A stretch of DNA of 64,000 nt from contig NC_088777.1 of the NCBI RefSeq assembly GCF_954871325.1, positions 11,819,366-11,883,365 of the forward strand, read 5' to 3'. Position numbers and translations under genes: made by a program. This document shows, piece by piece, positions 22,688-35,871 of the stretch (its first letter is position 1; each line of letters opens with the position of its first letter). The notes beneath the pieces are model-generated. The model was not told the origin of the DNA and did no database searches. It worked only from the letters and a program-made list of their open reading frames with translations. This DNA comes from Gordionus sp. m RMFG-2023 (Eukaryota > Nematomorpha > Gordioida > Chordodea > Parachordodidae).

Positions 22688-22865
22688 ATAACGCTTACGT
22701 CCCTTTTTCATTTTTGTTTCCCTGTGTCACACCATCTCCGTTCTTTTTTTTTAAAAGTATATATTATAGTGTTTTTTATATATATATTGTGAAACATACG
22801 TAAAAATGCTTATCACGTAAAAATTTAATAAAATCCTTTAAAGGTAAAAAAAAAAAAAAAAAAAA

Positions 22866-24400
22866 CTTAAACGTTGATAAAATTATATCTGAGTTATGAA
22901 TTCTTTCCATATTTTAAATTAAATTAAAAATGTAAATAAAAAAATTTTCCAAGCTAGAGCTCAGCATCTAATTCAATTAAACTCAGGGCGGTTGTATTGG
23001 GACTGTCTCAGACTTTGTATAATTTATAACATTATTTGTAAACTTCCGGATTACCAAATTAGTATTTAAACACCATTTTAATTATTTTTATAATTATTTT
23101 TAATTTTCACATTGGGCTTAGAATTTACCTGCTTTCATTAATCTCATAGCGAGATTTATATTGAGAATATTTTTAATACATAATATTAATGAAATAACCA
23201 TGGCTTATAATATTATAATAAACTTATATATATAATAATAGGGTTTCCTTAGCCTATATGTAGCTAGAATATATTTTTATAGGATTTAACTTAAAAAAAA
23301 TAATTTATTAACATTATTTTAAATGTACGAAATTGGTTATCAATTTAATAAATTGTTATATTGATTCTTTCGATTTATTCATAATACATAACATAACATT
23401 CAAAATGCAAGTCAGAATAATAATATCTCTTAAATAGATAAACCTTAACTCCATTTAATAATTTAAATTTTATCGTATTCTCACGTTTGGTGTATATAAT
23501 ACACATAGCGACATCGATTCAAGTAATAATATTAGTCTACATATAAAATTTCTCTGTCAATTTAAGAATTTCGTGAAGTTGACCGAATGATTGGAAGGGC
23601 TTATGATAAATTTTATGACATTTTTAATTACTTCGTTTATGCTTCTTTTCAATTTGTATAGTAGCTGAATTTAAGGATAAATTTTTTTTTGACAAACTTC
23701 ATGTTTAAATATTAAATGAAGGCATTAGTTATTTAATATATATTATTCTGTAGTACTTCTTAGTTGAGGTTATTACTTCAATAAATAGACGAAATTATGA
23801 ATAAAATTATTTGCAAAAAACCAATAAAGAAAAATAGCATACACCTAAACAAAAATAAAAGCATAATATTCTTTTTCGCCAATATTTATTAATTGATTAA
23901 TACATTTCACAATTAGCTTGGTAAACCAATCTATAAATAAGTTTAAAAATTCTATATTGTTTCTTACTCTAAGCTTATTAATGGTTTTATGGAGCTATTT
24001 AATATATTTAATTATTATAATATCTTTCAGCTTGTATATATTTATGTATTCAGATTATCAAAAAATGACTATAAAATAGTCACGATAATTTTGTCTACTG
24101 CCTAAATTAGTCCATTAAACTTTTTTCATAAATATGTATTTATAGTTTAAAAAAAATAAAAAAAATTTGCAATATGAATTTATGTTACAAATCCAAATTA
24201 CTCTTTTATAAAATCTATTTTATCTTAAAAATTAACGCATAAATATTTCTATCATATTTTTTAGTTATAGTTAAATTCTATTGTTATCAAAATTATGCAG
24301 GAATAATACAAATTCTGATAGTTTCTCTGATTTAAAACATCATAATGAGCTAGATAATGGATGGTATCCATTTAACATATCAAATTTTAACACCCCTCCA
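22866..24400. other. AT-rich sequence without a recognisable gene
   Basis: Nothing recognised beyond homopolymer-rich AT sequence. Confidence 0.5.
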
Positions 24401-24427
24401 GGTGTGATTAGCCTTTACAATCACAAG

Positions 24428-24887
24428 GGGCTCAGCTAAATTTTTTATAGGGGCGTCGGCCCGCTGCACGGCCTTCGGCCAGGTTTTTAATCTATTATAC
24501 TTTTTTAATTAAAATTTGTTATTTCTGAACAATTAATTCTTAGCTATCTACATTTACAAAAGGACATTAAACTAATATATATTTGTTACTATTTTAGGTA
24601 ATGTTTTATAGAATTGACTAATAAGAAAAAAATTGTAGCCCTTACCAAATCAATAATTCTTGAAGAAGAGAATATAAACGACTAGTTCAAATCATAAAAT
24701 TATATCTCATAGATGTTTGGAAGCTAGATACGAGAAAATTATTGTAAGATATTAAATTTCTATAAGATTATCTTCCATTGATATATAAACGACTATATGC
24801 AAACACTAACCCTAGCCCATATCAAGCCTTAGCATTAATAGTATGATAATAAATTTAGTTATTGCTCCTCATAAATTATACACGCAG
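24428..24887. mobile_element. Dispersed repeat related to the 28.5-kb composite element (copy A)
   Basis: Matches the outer element at 28470 and beyond over several hundred bp: AAGGGGCTCA, GGCCTTCGGCCAGGTTTT, 'TTATACTTTTTTAA', 'AATTCTTGAAGAAGAGA' with 'TATAAACGAC', and 'GAGAAAATTATTGT' with 'AGATATTAAATTTCT'. It contains no coding sequence. Its body is interrupted or ended by the MITE at 24888. Confidence 0.65.
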
Positions 24888-25422
24888 TAGAGGACTACAA
24901 AGTAATTTTTTCGCAACCCGAGCCCGACCCGAGCCCGAATAAAATTTTGCAATTTGAGTTTAAATGTTATAATAACCAAAAAAAATTTATGTGTATTTAT
25001 TCATCGCCACCTTAAATAAAAGTTTATTTGACAGCCATAATCTATTTAAGTTATATATTAAGTTGTATTTTATTTAATTTGTAAAAAATATTATAAAAAG
25101 ATTAATATACAAACGAATTTAAAAATTATAGCGATTATATAAAAATACAATAAAAGCATCATTTATGTCAAATATAGTTGATAATGTATAAAATTATTAA
25201 ATAATAATTGATAATGACATGACATGTTTTTATGATTGACATTTTAAGGATAAAATGTGATAAATAAAAAATGATATGATTTATAATTAATATTACGAAT
25301 TATAATGACAATTTAGGATATTAATATTATAATTTATTTTTCGGGTCGGGTCGGACAGCTCTTACAACCCAACCCGAACCCGAGGCTCGGGTCGGGCTAC
25401 GGACAGCCCGTGCAGTCCTCTA
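24888..25422. mobile_element. Palindromic hAT-type MITE, 535 bp
   Basis: Ends TAGAGGACTACA and TGCAGTCCTCTA form an inverted repeat and are flanked by the perfect 8-bp duplication ACACGCAG (24880-24887 and 25423-25430). Reiterated CCCGACCCGAGCCCGA and complement lie at the two ends around an AT-rich centre, like the family 2 MITEs. The intact duplication indicates a fairly recent insertion into the repeat to its left. Confidence 0.88.
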
Positions 25423-25430
25423 ACACGCAG

Positions 25431-26600
25431 TATTAATAAATTTCATTTTAATTACTAAGTAAATTTCATTTTTCTTACTAAATATTTATATAATGATAGA
25501 TTCAGATTTTGATATAATTTCATAGGTTTCATTGTTTCAAGATTATTCTAATATTAGATTTTCTTGGTTAATGATGTTATAAGTGGATATTTTCTTATTC
25601 TTAATAAATTCATCTTGAGTTAATAATTACATACTAGTAGATAGCCCGTCAAAAATGACGGAGAATGAGAATTTTATTCGTTTTTTTAAGAAAGATGTTA
25701 CCTTTTATTTAAAAATCATATCCAATTTATATAATTTTTAAACCCCCCCCTCCCCATTTATGTCAAGTCCAAGCAATGTCATTGAGTCCAACCCATTAGG
25801 ACTAAGAGTGGAAACTATTATTTGAGTTAAAATATATTTAAATGAGCTTGTACCCAATACCAAAATTCTTTGTAAATATATTACTGGTTACATAAGCCTA
25901 ACATTTAACATTAAAAAATTTCAAGCCAGGTCCAAGCTCATAATATTTGGAAAAAATTTCCACGCGTTCAAGACCTTATAATTTATAAAAATATTTCTCA
26001 AGCCTAGCTCAACCCATAATAATTTTAAATTTTATCCTAGCCCGGCCCATAATAATGTGTATAAGTCAGGTGCAAGCAAATATTAATCTTGAGGAATATT
26101 TTTCAAGCCCAGTCCATCCCATATTAAGTTTCAAAACTATTTCCCAAACCCGGAGATAGTTAAATTTCTAAATAATTTATCAACACATGAAGGGGAAATC
26201 TCGGAACCAATTAGTGGGTTAACTCCTTTTATCAAAAAATTTGATAAGGGCTATCTATATCTTTTGTTAAGTACAAAAAAAATGCTATTTATTTCAATTA
26301 CAAAAATGCCATTCAATACTAATGAAACTTATATGCAATTTATTTATATATTTTTTAAGAAATTTGTTTTTCTTGCCATATAAATTTAGGTAATTTTTAA
26401 AAAAAATGATGAGGAATAATTATTACTCTGTGTGTCTGGTAAAATTAAGAGCAAATCCTTTCAGTCGTCTGCAGAAGGAAAAATTAATGTATAATATCAT
26501 CCCATTTAGGGTTGTAGGTGAAAGTAATGAATAATGACGGATTACCAAAGCAGTGTACAACACCCATTGCGTCCTGATAAAGCTGAGGCCCTGGGCTACT
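25431..26600. repeat. AT-rich sequence and founder-like unit of the 26.6-27.6 kb array
   Basis: At about 25890-26130 there is a single more GC-rich version of the array unit ('CCTAACATTTAACATTAAAAAATTTCAAGCC', CCTAGCCCGGCCCATAATAA). No gene recognised elsewhere in the stretch. Confidence 0.45.
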
Positions 26601-26608
26601 GGTAAAAG

Positions 26609-27640
26609 AAGAACGCAAAACTTTATAAAAAGAATAGCATAAGACTAACATTTAACATGGAAAAAATATCCAAGCATCCAAGACTAACATTTAACATTAA
26701 AAAATCCCAATATAAGTTCAAGAAAAAAGCATCCAAGATCTTAATATTTAAAAAGAATTTCTCTAACCCACCTTCCCTAATAATTTTGAAACCTATCCCA
26801 GAGATATTAAATAAGACTAACATTTAACATTAAAAAATCCCAATATAGGTTCAAGCCTACAATATCTGAAAAAAATATCCAAGCATCCAAGACTAACCTT
26901 AACATTAAAAAATCCCAATATAGGTTCAAGCCTACAATATCTGGATAAAATATCCAAGCATCCAAGATATTAATATTTAAAAAGATTTTCTCAAGCCCAC
27001 CTTCCCTAATAATTTTGAAATCAAGCCCTGAGATATTAAATTTATAACATAAGACTAACATATAACATTAAAAAATCTTATATAGGTTCTACCCTACAAT
27101 ATCTGGAAAAAATATCCAAGCATCCAAGACGAACATTTAATAATATAAATCCCAATATAGGTTAAACTGGATAAAATATCCAAGCATCCAAGATCTTAAT
27201 ATTTAAAAAGATTTTCTCAAGCCCACCTTCCCTAATAATTTTATAATCAAGCCCAGAGATATTAAATTTATAATTAATGAAGAGGAAATATCTGATTTAC
27301 CAATTAGTCAACAGGTAAAATATATTACTTTATAAAAAGAATAACATAAGACTAACATTTAACATGGAAAAAATATCCAAGCATCCAAGACTAACATTTA
27401 ACATTAAAAAATCCCAATATAGGTTCAAGAAAAAAGCATCCAAGATCTTAATATTTAAAAAGAATTTCTCTAACCCACCTTCCATAATATTTGAAACCAA
27501 GCCCAAAATTTATAATTAATGAAGAGGAAATCTCTAATTTACCAATTATTCTAAAGGTAAAATATATAACTTTATAAAAATAATAACATAAGACTAACAT
27601 TTAACATTAAAAAATCCCAATATAATTTTGAGAAAAATTA
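26609..27640. repeat. Satellite-like array with higher-order duplication
   Basis: About eight repeats of a phrase starting AAGACTAACATTTAACATTA and containing AATCCCAATATAGGTTCAAG, AAAATATCCAAGCATCCAAG and CAAGCCCACCTTCCCTAATA. Spacing alternates between roughly 75 and 150-230 bp. The block from about 26609 to 26785 recurs almost unchanged at about 27330-27485, so there is a second level of duplication. Minus-strand open frames here are by-products of the repeat. Confidence 0.9.
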
Positions 27641-28461
27641 TACTAGATAAATAAGAGAATGTTCTATTTTGTAGGTCCTCGCTATCCCTAGTGTGTTTCT
27701 TTTTTTGATTGATCTGCCATCTTTTTCTTTTATTAATGACGGAATCACCACCTGTACAATCATTAACTGAGGTTAGGACATGGTTTGTTATCTAAAATAG
27801 AAACAAAAGAATAAATAAAAAAAATAAATGCATTGAACTTGATGAGGAGTCAATATACCACCTGTACAATCATTAAATATGGGTAAGACAGGGCTTGTTA
27901 TCTAAAATAAAAACAAAGAATAATATAAAGAATATAAATGCAATGGAAGAGGAGTCAATATTAGGTTCAACTCCCTAGAAATAGTTGGGACATTATCAGA
28001 AGCTAAAATAGATGTATTCTATAATATAAAAGAGTATAAAATATAAATATATATATAAGGCTAACTTTATTTTGAGTTGTATTTTATTGGGCTTCATGTC
28101 TAAAAATATTTTCTATAAAAAAAATAAAATCAATAAAAAATAAAAATAATACGTACCGATGACATGACGTAGCGATGACATGACGTAGCGATGACGTAGT
28201 GAGGACATCGGAAAATTATAATACAGATATAGATATAAGAATGACCCAAAACTTTCTTGAATAATGATATTATAATTGGATTATTTGTTGAATAAATACA
28301 TTTTGAGTTAGTAATAATATATAAAAATGATCCAAAACTATTTTGTAATAATGGAATTTTGATTTAATTTAACTATTTTTATTTTTTACATTAGTATTGC
28401 CAAAATTAACACTTTTAAGAACAGATGTTAGATGATTTTGGCAAAACTCCAGTAACACCGG
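27641..28461. other. AT-rich sequence with short direct repeats
   Basis: Contains a two-copy repeat around 'CACCTGTACAATCATTAA' (27749 and 27860) and a three-fold GATGACATGACGTAGC-type repeat at about 28158-28200. No gene recognised. Confidence 0.5.
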
Positions 28462-29141
28462 ATTAAAGCAAGGGGTGTCGCTAGACTCAATCTCAGGGGG
28501 CTCAAATAAAAAAAAATTTATGGGGGGCTTCGCCTCCCATGCTCCCCAATTTGCGGCCTTCGACGCGCTTTCCTTCGGCCAGGTTTTATATTAATATATT
28601 ATACTTTTTTAAAATTTATTAACTCTGAACAATTTTTCTGAATTTTAATTTTCTCATTTATTATATTATGCATACAAAATAAACTGGCATATAAATAATT
28701 AAAACAACACAAGACATTTCTAAAAATAAAATTTTTTAATACAAAATCTATTTATTACATTATAAAATATTTTCGATTGCTGATATAAAAAAAAATTCGC
28801 GTCTAAAGAATTACAAGTGATAAAAAATTAATTAATTCATACATATGCCTCAATTGATAATAATTTTTAAAAACTACATAATGCAATAATATAATTCTTA
28901 GCAACTTACATTGATAAAAGGTTATCAAACTAATATAACGCTCCACAATTATAAAATGGACCAATAAGGAAAAATTTATAGGCCTAAACCAAATCAACAA
29001 TTCTTGAAGAAGAGAGTATAAACGACCAATCCAAATCATAAAACTATTAAGTGGTTAGAGCTTCCTTTTAGATGCCATGATGGTAGCTAGATAAACAATC
29101 GAGAAAATTATTGTGAGATATTAAATTTCTAAAATATTATC

Positions 29142-30232
29142 CATAGGCATAGCTAGGATTTTCCTAAGGGGGAGTATATATTTAGTCATAAGATATTTTT
29201 ACAAGATAGGAGGTTAATTTTAATAAAAAAAATAACCCTGGAATAAATATGAAATATATTTTTATTAGTTTATCTAAAATATAATAAATTACTTGTATAT
29301 ACATTTATATAAAAGCATGGTAATAATTTATTTCAAACAAGTATAAGAAATTTATATATAAAAAGTAAGTAGACATATAATTGATATTCCTCTATTTTAT
29401 AGAATTAGTTACAAAATACTAGGTAAAATTAAACTTTTACATATATATTTGACAGTTAGAGAATATATTACAGTTAATATTATAACAAATTTTACTAATC
29501 AATGCTCTTGATAATAAATATAGCAACAATTTGCATTTAATTATTTAACGTCGTCTATTTATTTTAAATAAAAAAATGATAAATAATCCATATTATTCAT
29601 CCCACAATGTCTTTAAAAGATATTCTGATGTCCTTATCAATATTTTATTGTTTTCTCTAAAATATATAATTCGCTATATTGGTAAAAATTACTTGATTGT
29701 CATATGATAATTGATAAAATTAGATATACTGTAAATCTACGACATATAATATTCCACTGTTTGTATTGTGCTTTAATTTTTTTATTTAATTTATTATTTA
29801 ATTTTATCATTAGTTTTATAATTATAGTTTACTTTTATTAAGATAAATAAATTAAAATTACTCACTTTATAAAAAATTAGTAATATTATGGATCTATTAT
29901 TAATAATTACAATACATTTCACTTTTATCTTAAGACTTATTTTTGGCTTATATTCCATTTCTTAAAAAGCATTTTTGGTTCATTTTTTTTATATATAAAT
30001 GCTTTTTTCTATAAATTATAATGAATAGTTTTATAAAAAATATCAACTTTTACATTCTTTCTTCCAAATTATTGTTTAAGATATGTGCATACATTTTTGG
30101 GGGTCAAGGGGTAGGAGGAAAGCTAAGGGGGGTATTTTTTATTAGCTTAAAATGATATTCACAAAAAGTGATAAATTTTTAAAGGGGGGAGGGGGAATTT
30201 TCCCTTGTCCCTCTCCCCTGGCTATATCTATG
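29142..30232. mobile_element. 1.09-kb non-autonomous hAT-like element
   Basis: Ends CATAGGCATAGCTAGG and (complement of the right end) CATAGATATAGCCAGG are an inverted repeat with few mismatches. Flanks ATATTATC (29134-29141) and AGATTATC (30233-30240) agree at 7 of 8 bases. Purine-rich G tracts lie just inside both ends. The interior is AT-rich with no coding signal. It interrupts a stretch that is continuous in copy A at 24.7-24.8 kb (TAAATTTCTA...ATTATC), which independently supports an insertion here. Confidence 0.8.
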
Positions 30233-30849
30233 AGATTATCATCTATTTTAAATGATATATAATATATAAACGACTACACAGTTGACCATTATTGTTTATC
30301 TAAAATATGCAATCATATGCTCTCAGCCGTTGTAGCAAGAATCTTAAATTACATAGCAACACAAATAATAGATGCTGGTTAATTTGCATTAATAGCCATG
30401 AAACTCACGATGTAAACTAGTATCAGAATTTATTATGTTGGATAAATTTATAAAATAAAAACACTAAAAATATTTGGAAGAAAAAATTGTGCAAATATAT
30501 TGAAGCCTTGAGTTATTTACACGGCAAGGATGCTATATAGAAATGAAACATTTTTGAACTATAAAATAAGGATCAGAATGATATGATGAAACAAATAAGA
30601 TTTGATATATTGTCGCACCACCTCTAGTTGGTATATTATATCTTAAAATAATAGTAGTTTGTGTAAATATCAAAAATATACTTGTATTGAAAAAGAAAAA
30701 AATAGCTTGTAAAAAAAAAGATATCAAATTTATTACATCTATTTTAAAATGAATAATAAAATGTTAAATTTTTAAAATTATTTATAATTAAATAGATGGC
30801 GTTAAATACTTGAAAGCATATTGATCCTATATTTATTATCAAAAGCATT

Positions 30850-33800
30850 TATATTTGTCATATTATTATTATTATTTATTTTTAAAAATTATTTTGTTTA
30901 ATATTTATCAAATTTATAAATAGTCGCCTGATTTTATAATCACGTGTAAAACTCGTGATCTCCAAAAGTATAAAAGGGACAAGATTTTATAATTATGATG
31001 ACTTTTGTGACTTTTAGTTTTTTAAAAATATATTTAATCAATAAAATTTGAAGTCTAAAATTTATTAATTTTAGTTTTAGAGTTGCGTTGATAAATTGAG
31101 TCAGTTATAAAATTGCGCTGTATTACTGGTAGTTTTTAATATTATATTCACAATAACGGTTAGTTTTTTTTTTATAGTGTATTATCATAATGGTGCCGTG
31201 ACCAAAAAACCAAGTGTTGTTAACAAATTTGTAGAATAATTTAAAGTAATTTGAGTGGGCGAGAGATTGTATGAATTGTTGACTATATGATGGGGAAAAG
31301 TATATAATTAAAAGGGGCAGAAAAAGTTGTTGAAAAATATAAAATTTAATAAAAATATTTGAAATATATAAATATGTTACAAGAGGGAAATGATATTTGT
31401 CCTAGGGTGTTGATAAATTTTAATGGAGTTTTTGTATAATGTTGTTTGATACTGGGGCGGCAATTACAGTGATGGGATAAAATCAAACTGTTTGGCCAGA
31501 TGGGAGAATAAAAAGGGAGGAAATAAGAATTCGACAATTTGATGGATCAGAAATAATAGTAATGGGAAGAGTAGAAATAGAAGTGGTGATAATGGAGGTG
31601 TTGGATTTATGGATCATTGATAAAAGGGTTGAAGGGATGGGAGTGGATTGTACGTTGGTCATTGGTATAGCTTTTGGGGTGTATTTGCATGGTGTGGTAT
31701 ATTTGTACCCATTGGATGTGATGATGAAGATGAAGATATAAAATATTTGGGTAATGAAAAATTGCCAGGGGTTGAGACTATGTTTAACAGAGAGGATAAA
31801 TTGAAAAAAATTCTAAGGGAGAAATAAAGGAAATTTTTATAGGGAATATTAAGGAAAATTCTAAGGAGGAAATTAAAGGAAATTTTAATGAGGAAATTAA
31901 AGGATATTTTAAGGAGGAAATTAAAGATGGAAATTAAAGGAGGAAATTAAAGGAGGAAATTAAGGGAAATTTTAAGGGAGAAATTGAGAATTTTAAAGAA
32001 AGAATTTATGAGGAAAATTGTAAAATAATATGTCATGGGTTGCGAAAGGAAGTTATCGAGTTGAAAAATAAAGAGTTGGATACAGACCAATATAGTCAAA
32101 GAGATGTTAAGCTAGAAATGGCTCAAGTACGGGAAGGAGTATGAAAATTGGTGGATAAATACCAGGAAATTTTTGATGAAGAGTTAGGGTTCTGAGAGAT
32201 TATGAGGTAGATATTAAATTAAAGGAAAATTGCATACCAAAATTTTGTGCGTTGCGAAAAATACCAATTGAATGGCGAAGGGAGGTAGAAATAGAGTTGA
32301 ATCAATGGGTAAGAAAGGGGATCAGGGTGTAATAGTGCGCTAAGGTAAATCAATTTATGTAAGAGCCAAAATTATATTTTAACGAGAGCGAGGTGAGTAC
32401 TAATGGATTAAAATAAGGCAAAGGAGAAAATAATTTAAAAAAAAATGATTTGCTCTAAATAGGAATAATATTAACGAAATTAAGATTAACGATAAATATT
32501 ATGCGAGGAAATGTTTTTTATAAAAGAGGGGGTCTCTTAAAAAGATTGATGATTTACAAAGAATATAATTAAGATAAAGGAAGATGCTAAAAAAAATTTT
32601 TTAAAGAAGAAAGATATTGAATATATTTTTTTTACTTTAATTAGGAATAAAAACATGATGAAATATTAGAGAAGATTGAGTTGATTGAAAAATAAATTTT
32701 GGTGAGGAAAAAAAAATTTAATTTGGAACATATTTTTGGTTAATTGAGTAGAATATAACAGCGGGTTGGATAAAAAAAAATTTTTTTTAAAAAAATAATG
32801 AATTCAAGGTTAAATATTTTTCTTGGTTTAAAAGAGCAGAATAGAAAATAAAGAAGATGATATTTAATTTATGAAAAGTATTTTAAATGTTGACGCTAAT
32901 ATAAAATATGTAGATCTATTGTTTTGATAATAAAAGAAGTGGTAAATGAATTAACAAATTTATATGTTGTGGGTGGAGGGAATTTTAGGAGAGAAATCGG
33001 GGAAAATTCTAAGTATTCGGGGGATTCGTGGGGTAGTATTCGGGGAGACTCATTGGGGAGTATTTGGGAAATTCAATGGGGAATCGGGGGATTGGGCTGA
33101 AATATGTATATGTGGGTTGAATTTTAAAAGGAGATGTTTGAAAATTCAGTAAAAGTTTAATATATTGAGATGAATTTTATAGGGATAGATACAAAAGAGT
33201 TGTTCGGGATTGGTGTAAAAGTTCAATATATTGAGATAAATTTTAAAGGAGGAAGGATACAAACATGGTATTTAAAATTTCGGTAAAAATGTTAATAGTA
33301 TTAATATAGGAAATTTTGACCTTAAAATATGTGTAAAGTGCTTACATATTTTTAATATATCGGCGAATTATTAGACAGTAATGCGGTGAAGTAAAAGGGA
33401 AAGAGAACGAGTTGATCAAACCAAATAGAGTGAATGAATGAAGTTCGACGATCATATGCGAGGAATTATTTTGTATTACCAAGAAAAAGCAGAAGAGGTA
33501 TTTTTTTTTAAAAAAAAATCAAGAATTTATTGTGCTAAATGATGTAGATTATCAATTCACGGAAAAATAAATTATGGGAAATTGGAAAGCTTGATAAAGA
33601 TTATAAAGACATGTCGTTAACGTTGGGTCAAGATAATAATGTTCTTTAAAATTGGATACTACGGAGACAAATCATTAACCTTAGGGTCAAGATAACAATG
33701 TTCGTTCAAACTCGATACTACGGAAACAAATCCTTAACGATGGGTCCAGATAATAATATTCATTTAAACTCTATTTTACGGAGACAAATCATGAAAGTTA

Positions 33801-34551
33801 AGCGGAGATAACAATATTTGTTCAAACTCAATGAAGATTATGGAGGTAAATCATTAAAGTTGGTTCAAGATAAATAATATTCGATCATAAACGATGCAGC
33901 CAATTCCTACTTCAGCGAAACTATGGGGACTTTGAAAAGGAAACCACTTATCAAAGATATATGGGAAGGAAGATAAATTCATGATGGTTCTTGTTCTATT
34001 TTATTCAGATATGGAATCAAATGGGGTAAGTAGAAAAATATTCTCGAAAATTTTGAATCAAATTCGATGGTTAAATGAGAAAAATCTTGATGAATTGGAT
34101 TTCTAAAATATATAATCTAAAATCACAACGGAGCAAATAATATGGGTGTCGATTGAGTTCATTTATGGAGGGCGTGTCATATTTGTCATATTATTATTAT
34201 TATTATTTATTTTTAAAGATTATTTTGTTTAATATTTATCAAATTTATAAAGTCGCCTGATTTTATAATCATGTGTAAAACTCGTGATCTCCAAAAGTAT
34301 AAAAGGGACTAGATTTTATAATTATGATGACTTTTATGACTTTAGTTTTTAAAAATATATTTAATCAATAAATTTGAAGCCTAAAATTTATTAATTTTAG
34401 TTTTAGAGTTGCGTTGGTAAATTGAGTGAGTTATAAAATGGCGTTGCATTACTGGTAGTTTTTTATAGTATATTCACAATAATGGTTAGAGTTGTTTTTA
34501 TAGTATATTCACAATAACGGTTAAAGTTTATTTTATAATGTATAATTATCA
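30850..34551 (+). mobile_element. LTR retroelement fossil (Ty3/gypsy-like), broken
   Basis: Two long direct repeats of ~340 and ~375 bp (about 30850-31187 and 34175-34551) flank ~3 kb, with the primer-binding-like TGGTGCCGTGACC just inside the left one. Protease-like and early reverse-transcriptase-like pieces can be recognised on the plus strand; the family call rests on their resemblance. The element carries many breaks, and most of the expected coding region is not recognisable. The repeats differ at many positions and by a small internal duplication, so the insertion is old. A ~60-bp tandem repeat with about five copies lies at 33618-33880. It sits inside the outer element at 28470-35234. 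No target duplication was seen. Confidence 0.75.
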
Positions 34552-35242
34552 TAATATTAGTAAAATTTATTATAATCAGCTGTAATATATTATAACTATA
34601 CGTCTATAAAAGTGGCATTTTATCTAATATTTTATAAACACCTGTATAATAGAGAATTATAAACTATATGTCTACTTACTTACTTTTTATTATACTTATT
34701 TGGACCTTGAAGATATTTTTAGGAATAGGTATGATAATAAAATTTAAAAATAAATATACATTTGATTAGTCATTTTGAACTCTTCTAATTACAATGTTAA
34801 ATTTTTATGTTATTAATAAATGATTATATTTATTTAATTAGGGTTATAAAATAATTTAAATAATAATAGTCAATCTGTTAATGCTAAATAATATTACTGG
34901 GTGATATTGATATTCTATTTTTAACACAAAATTTGATTGCTAACTGACATAGTGAAAATATAATTTATATGTTAATTTAATCTAATATTTAAAATAGTAT
35001 TAATTTAATAAATATTTAGATAGTCTTATTAATTTTTAAATAATAAAATTAAATTTATATTTTACTTAATAGAATTACAAAAAAATTCTTTCAAAGGGCA
35101 ATCAAAAAAATTTATTTTTAGTTCAATGGGTTAAGATTCCATTAAAAAAAAAAATTTTCTTCAGGGGGCTATTCAAATTTTCTAGGGGGCTCGAGCCCCT
35201 GCGCCCCCCCCCCCCACCCCCAGCGAGGCCACTGATTAAAGC

Positions 35243-35871
35243 AGTACTGAAGTACTAAAAAATGGTATATGATTTATAATTAATGCTTCCAATCGTTCGG
35301 CCATCTTTACGGAGCTGGCTGGGAGTTAATATTTTACTGTAAAACTTTAATTTAGTGAAAAAATGTAAAAAGGTAAAACCCAATATCTAACTACTTACGT
35401 ATCAAATTTAGAATAAAAAATGATATTTTAAGTTAATAAAATGATAGGTTATATTATTTTGAATATAATTGAAATTGAATAATATAAATTAAAAGTTAAT
35501 AAAACTTCATCGTTCATCTACAATTGATATGAAATTATTACTAATTTAACCAAATGATACTTTATATTATTAAATAAATAATTTTTTTTTAAATATTCAA
35601 TTTTTTTTAAAATATTTTAGCACATTATCGAATACAATCAGAATGATTTATGCTTGTATTCTATTTTGCAAATTTTTATGGATGTTTCAGACCCTAACCA
35701 TGCATTCACAATTAGCGCTAATTCACGATCAAGTATATAAAAATGCACAAAAATATAGTTTATTCTGTATATTTCTCCACAAATTAGTGCTGGGTAAGCT
35801 TTTGAAATTCATTAAGTTTCCTATAATTACTATAATACCTTGTGGATCTAATAACGCACATATGATAAATA
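35243..35871. other. AT-rich sequence upstream of the BTB gene
   Basis: Contains 'TAATTAATGCTTCCAATCGTTCGGCC', similar to part of the dispersed repeat near 12510. An open stretch at 35643-35894 (LFCKFLWMFQTLTMHS) has a hydrophobic start, but its frame does not join the BTB frame directly and it is not convincing as an exon. Confidence 0.4.

Larger units (their letters stand above)
19720..22865 (+). mobile_element. Near full-length LINE with C-terminal restriction-like endonuclease
   Basis: A non-LTR retrotransposon of ~3.1 kb. From 5' to 3' it carries an N-terminal zinc-knuckle-like region (19880-19990), a reverse transcriptase (20532-21655), a CCHC motif with a PD-(D/E)XK-type endonuclease (22130-22480), a 3' UTR with AATAAAAT and a poly-A tail (22846-22865). 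Such elements nick a target and reverse-transcribe their RNA onto the cut end. The 5' end and target duplication were not determined. There are about four lesions: a frame change between 20270 and 20530, another near 21655, and stops near 22069 and 22273. A second, older copy is at 7843-11166. The long intact RT frame and poly-A tail suggest moderate age. Confidence 0.9.
28470..35234. mobile_element. Composite: outer hAT-like element with two nested insertions
   Basis: The outer sequence is bracketed by the perfect 8-bp direct repeat ATTAAAGC (28462-28469 and 35235-35242). The right end GCGAGGCCACTG and left end AAGGGGTGTCGCT are partly inverted and resemble hAT CAGTGGC... ends. Removing the insertion at 29142-30232 and the LTR element at 30850-34551 leaves about 2 kb with no recognisable coding sequence. 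A second copy of the left part is at 24428. The left terminus is divergent from the right, so the boundary call relies mainly on the duplication. Confidence 0.6.

Noticed and set aside
26623-27061. Minus-strand open frames with repeated 'NISG..FKIIREGGLEK'
   Set aside because: They are translations of the satellite-like array and repeat with it.
31346-31537. Minus-strand 63-codon frame
   Set aside because: It is antisense to the coding remains of the LTR-retroelement fossil.
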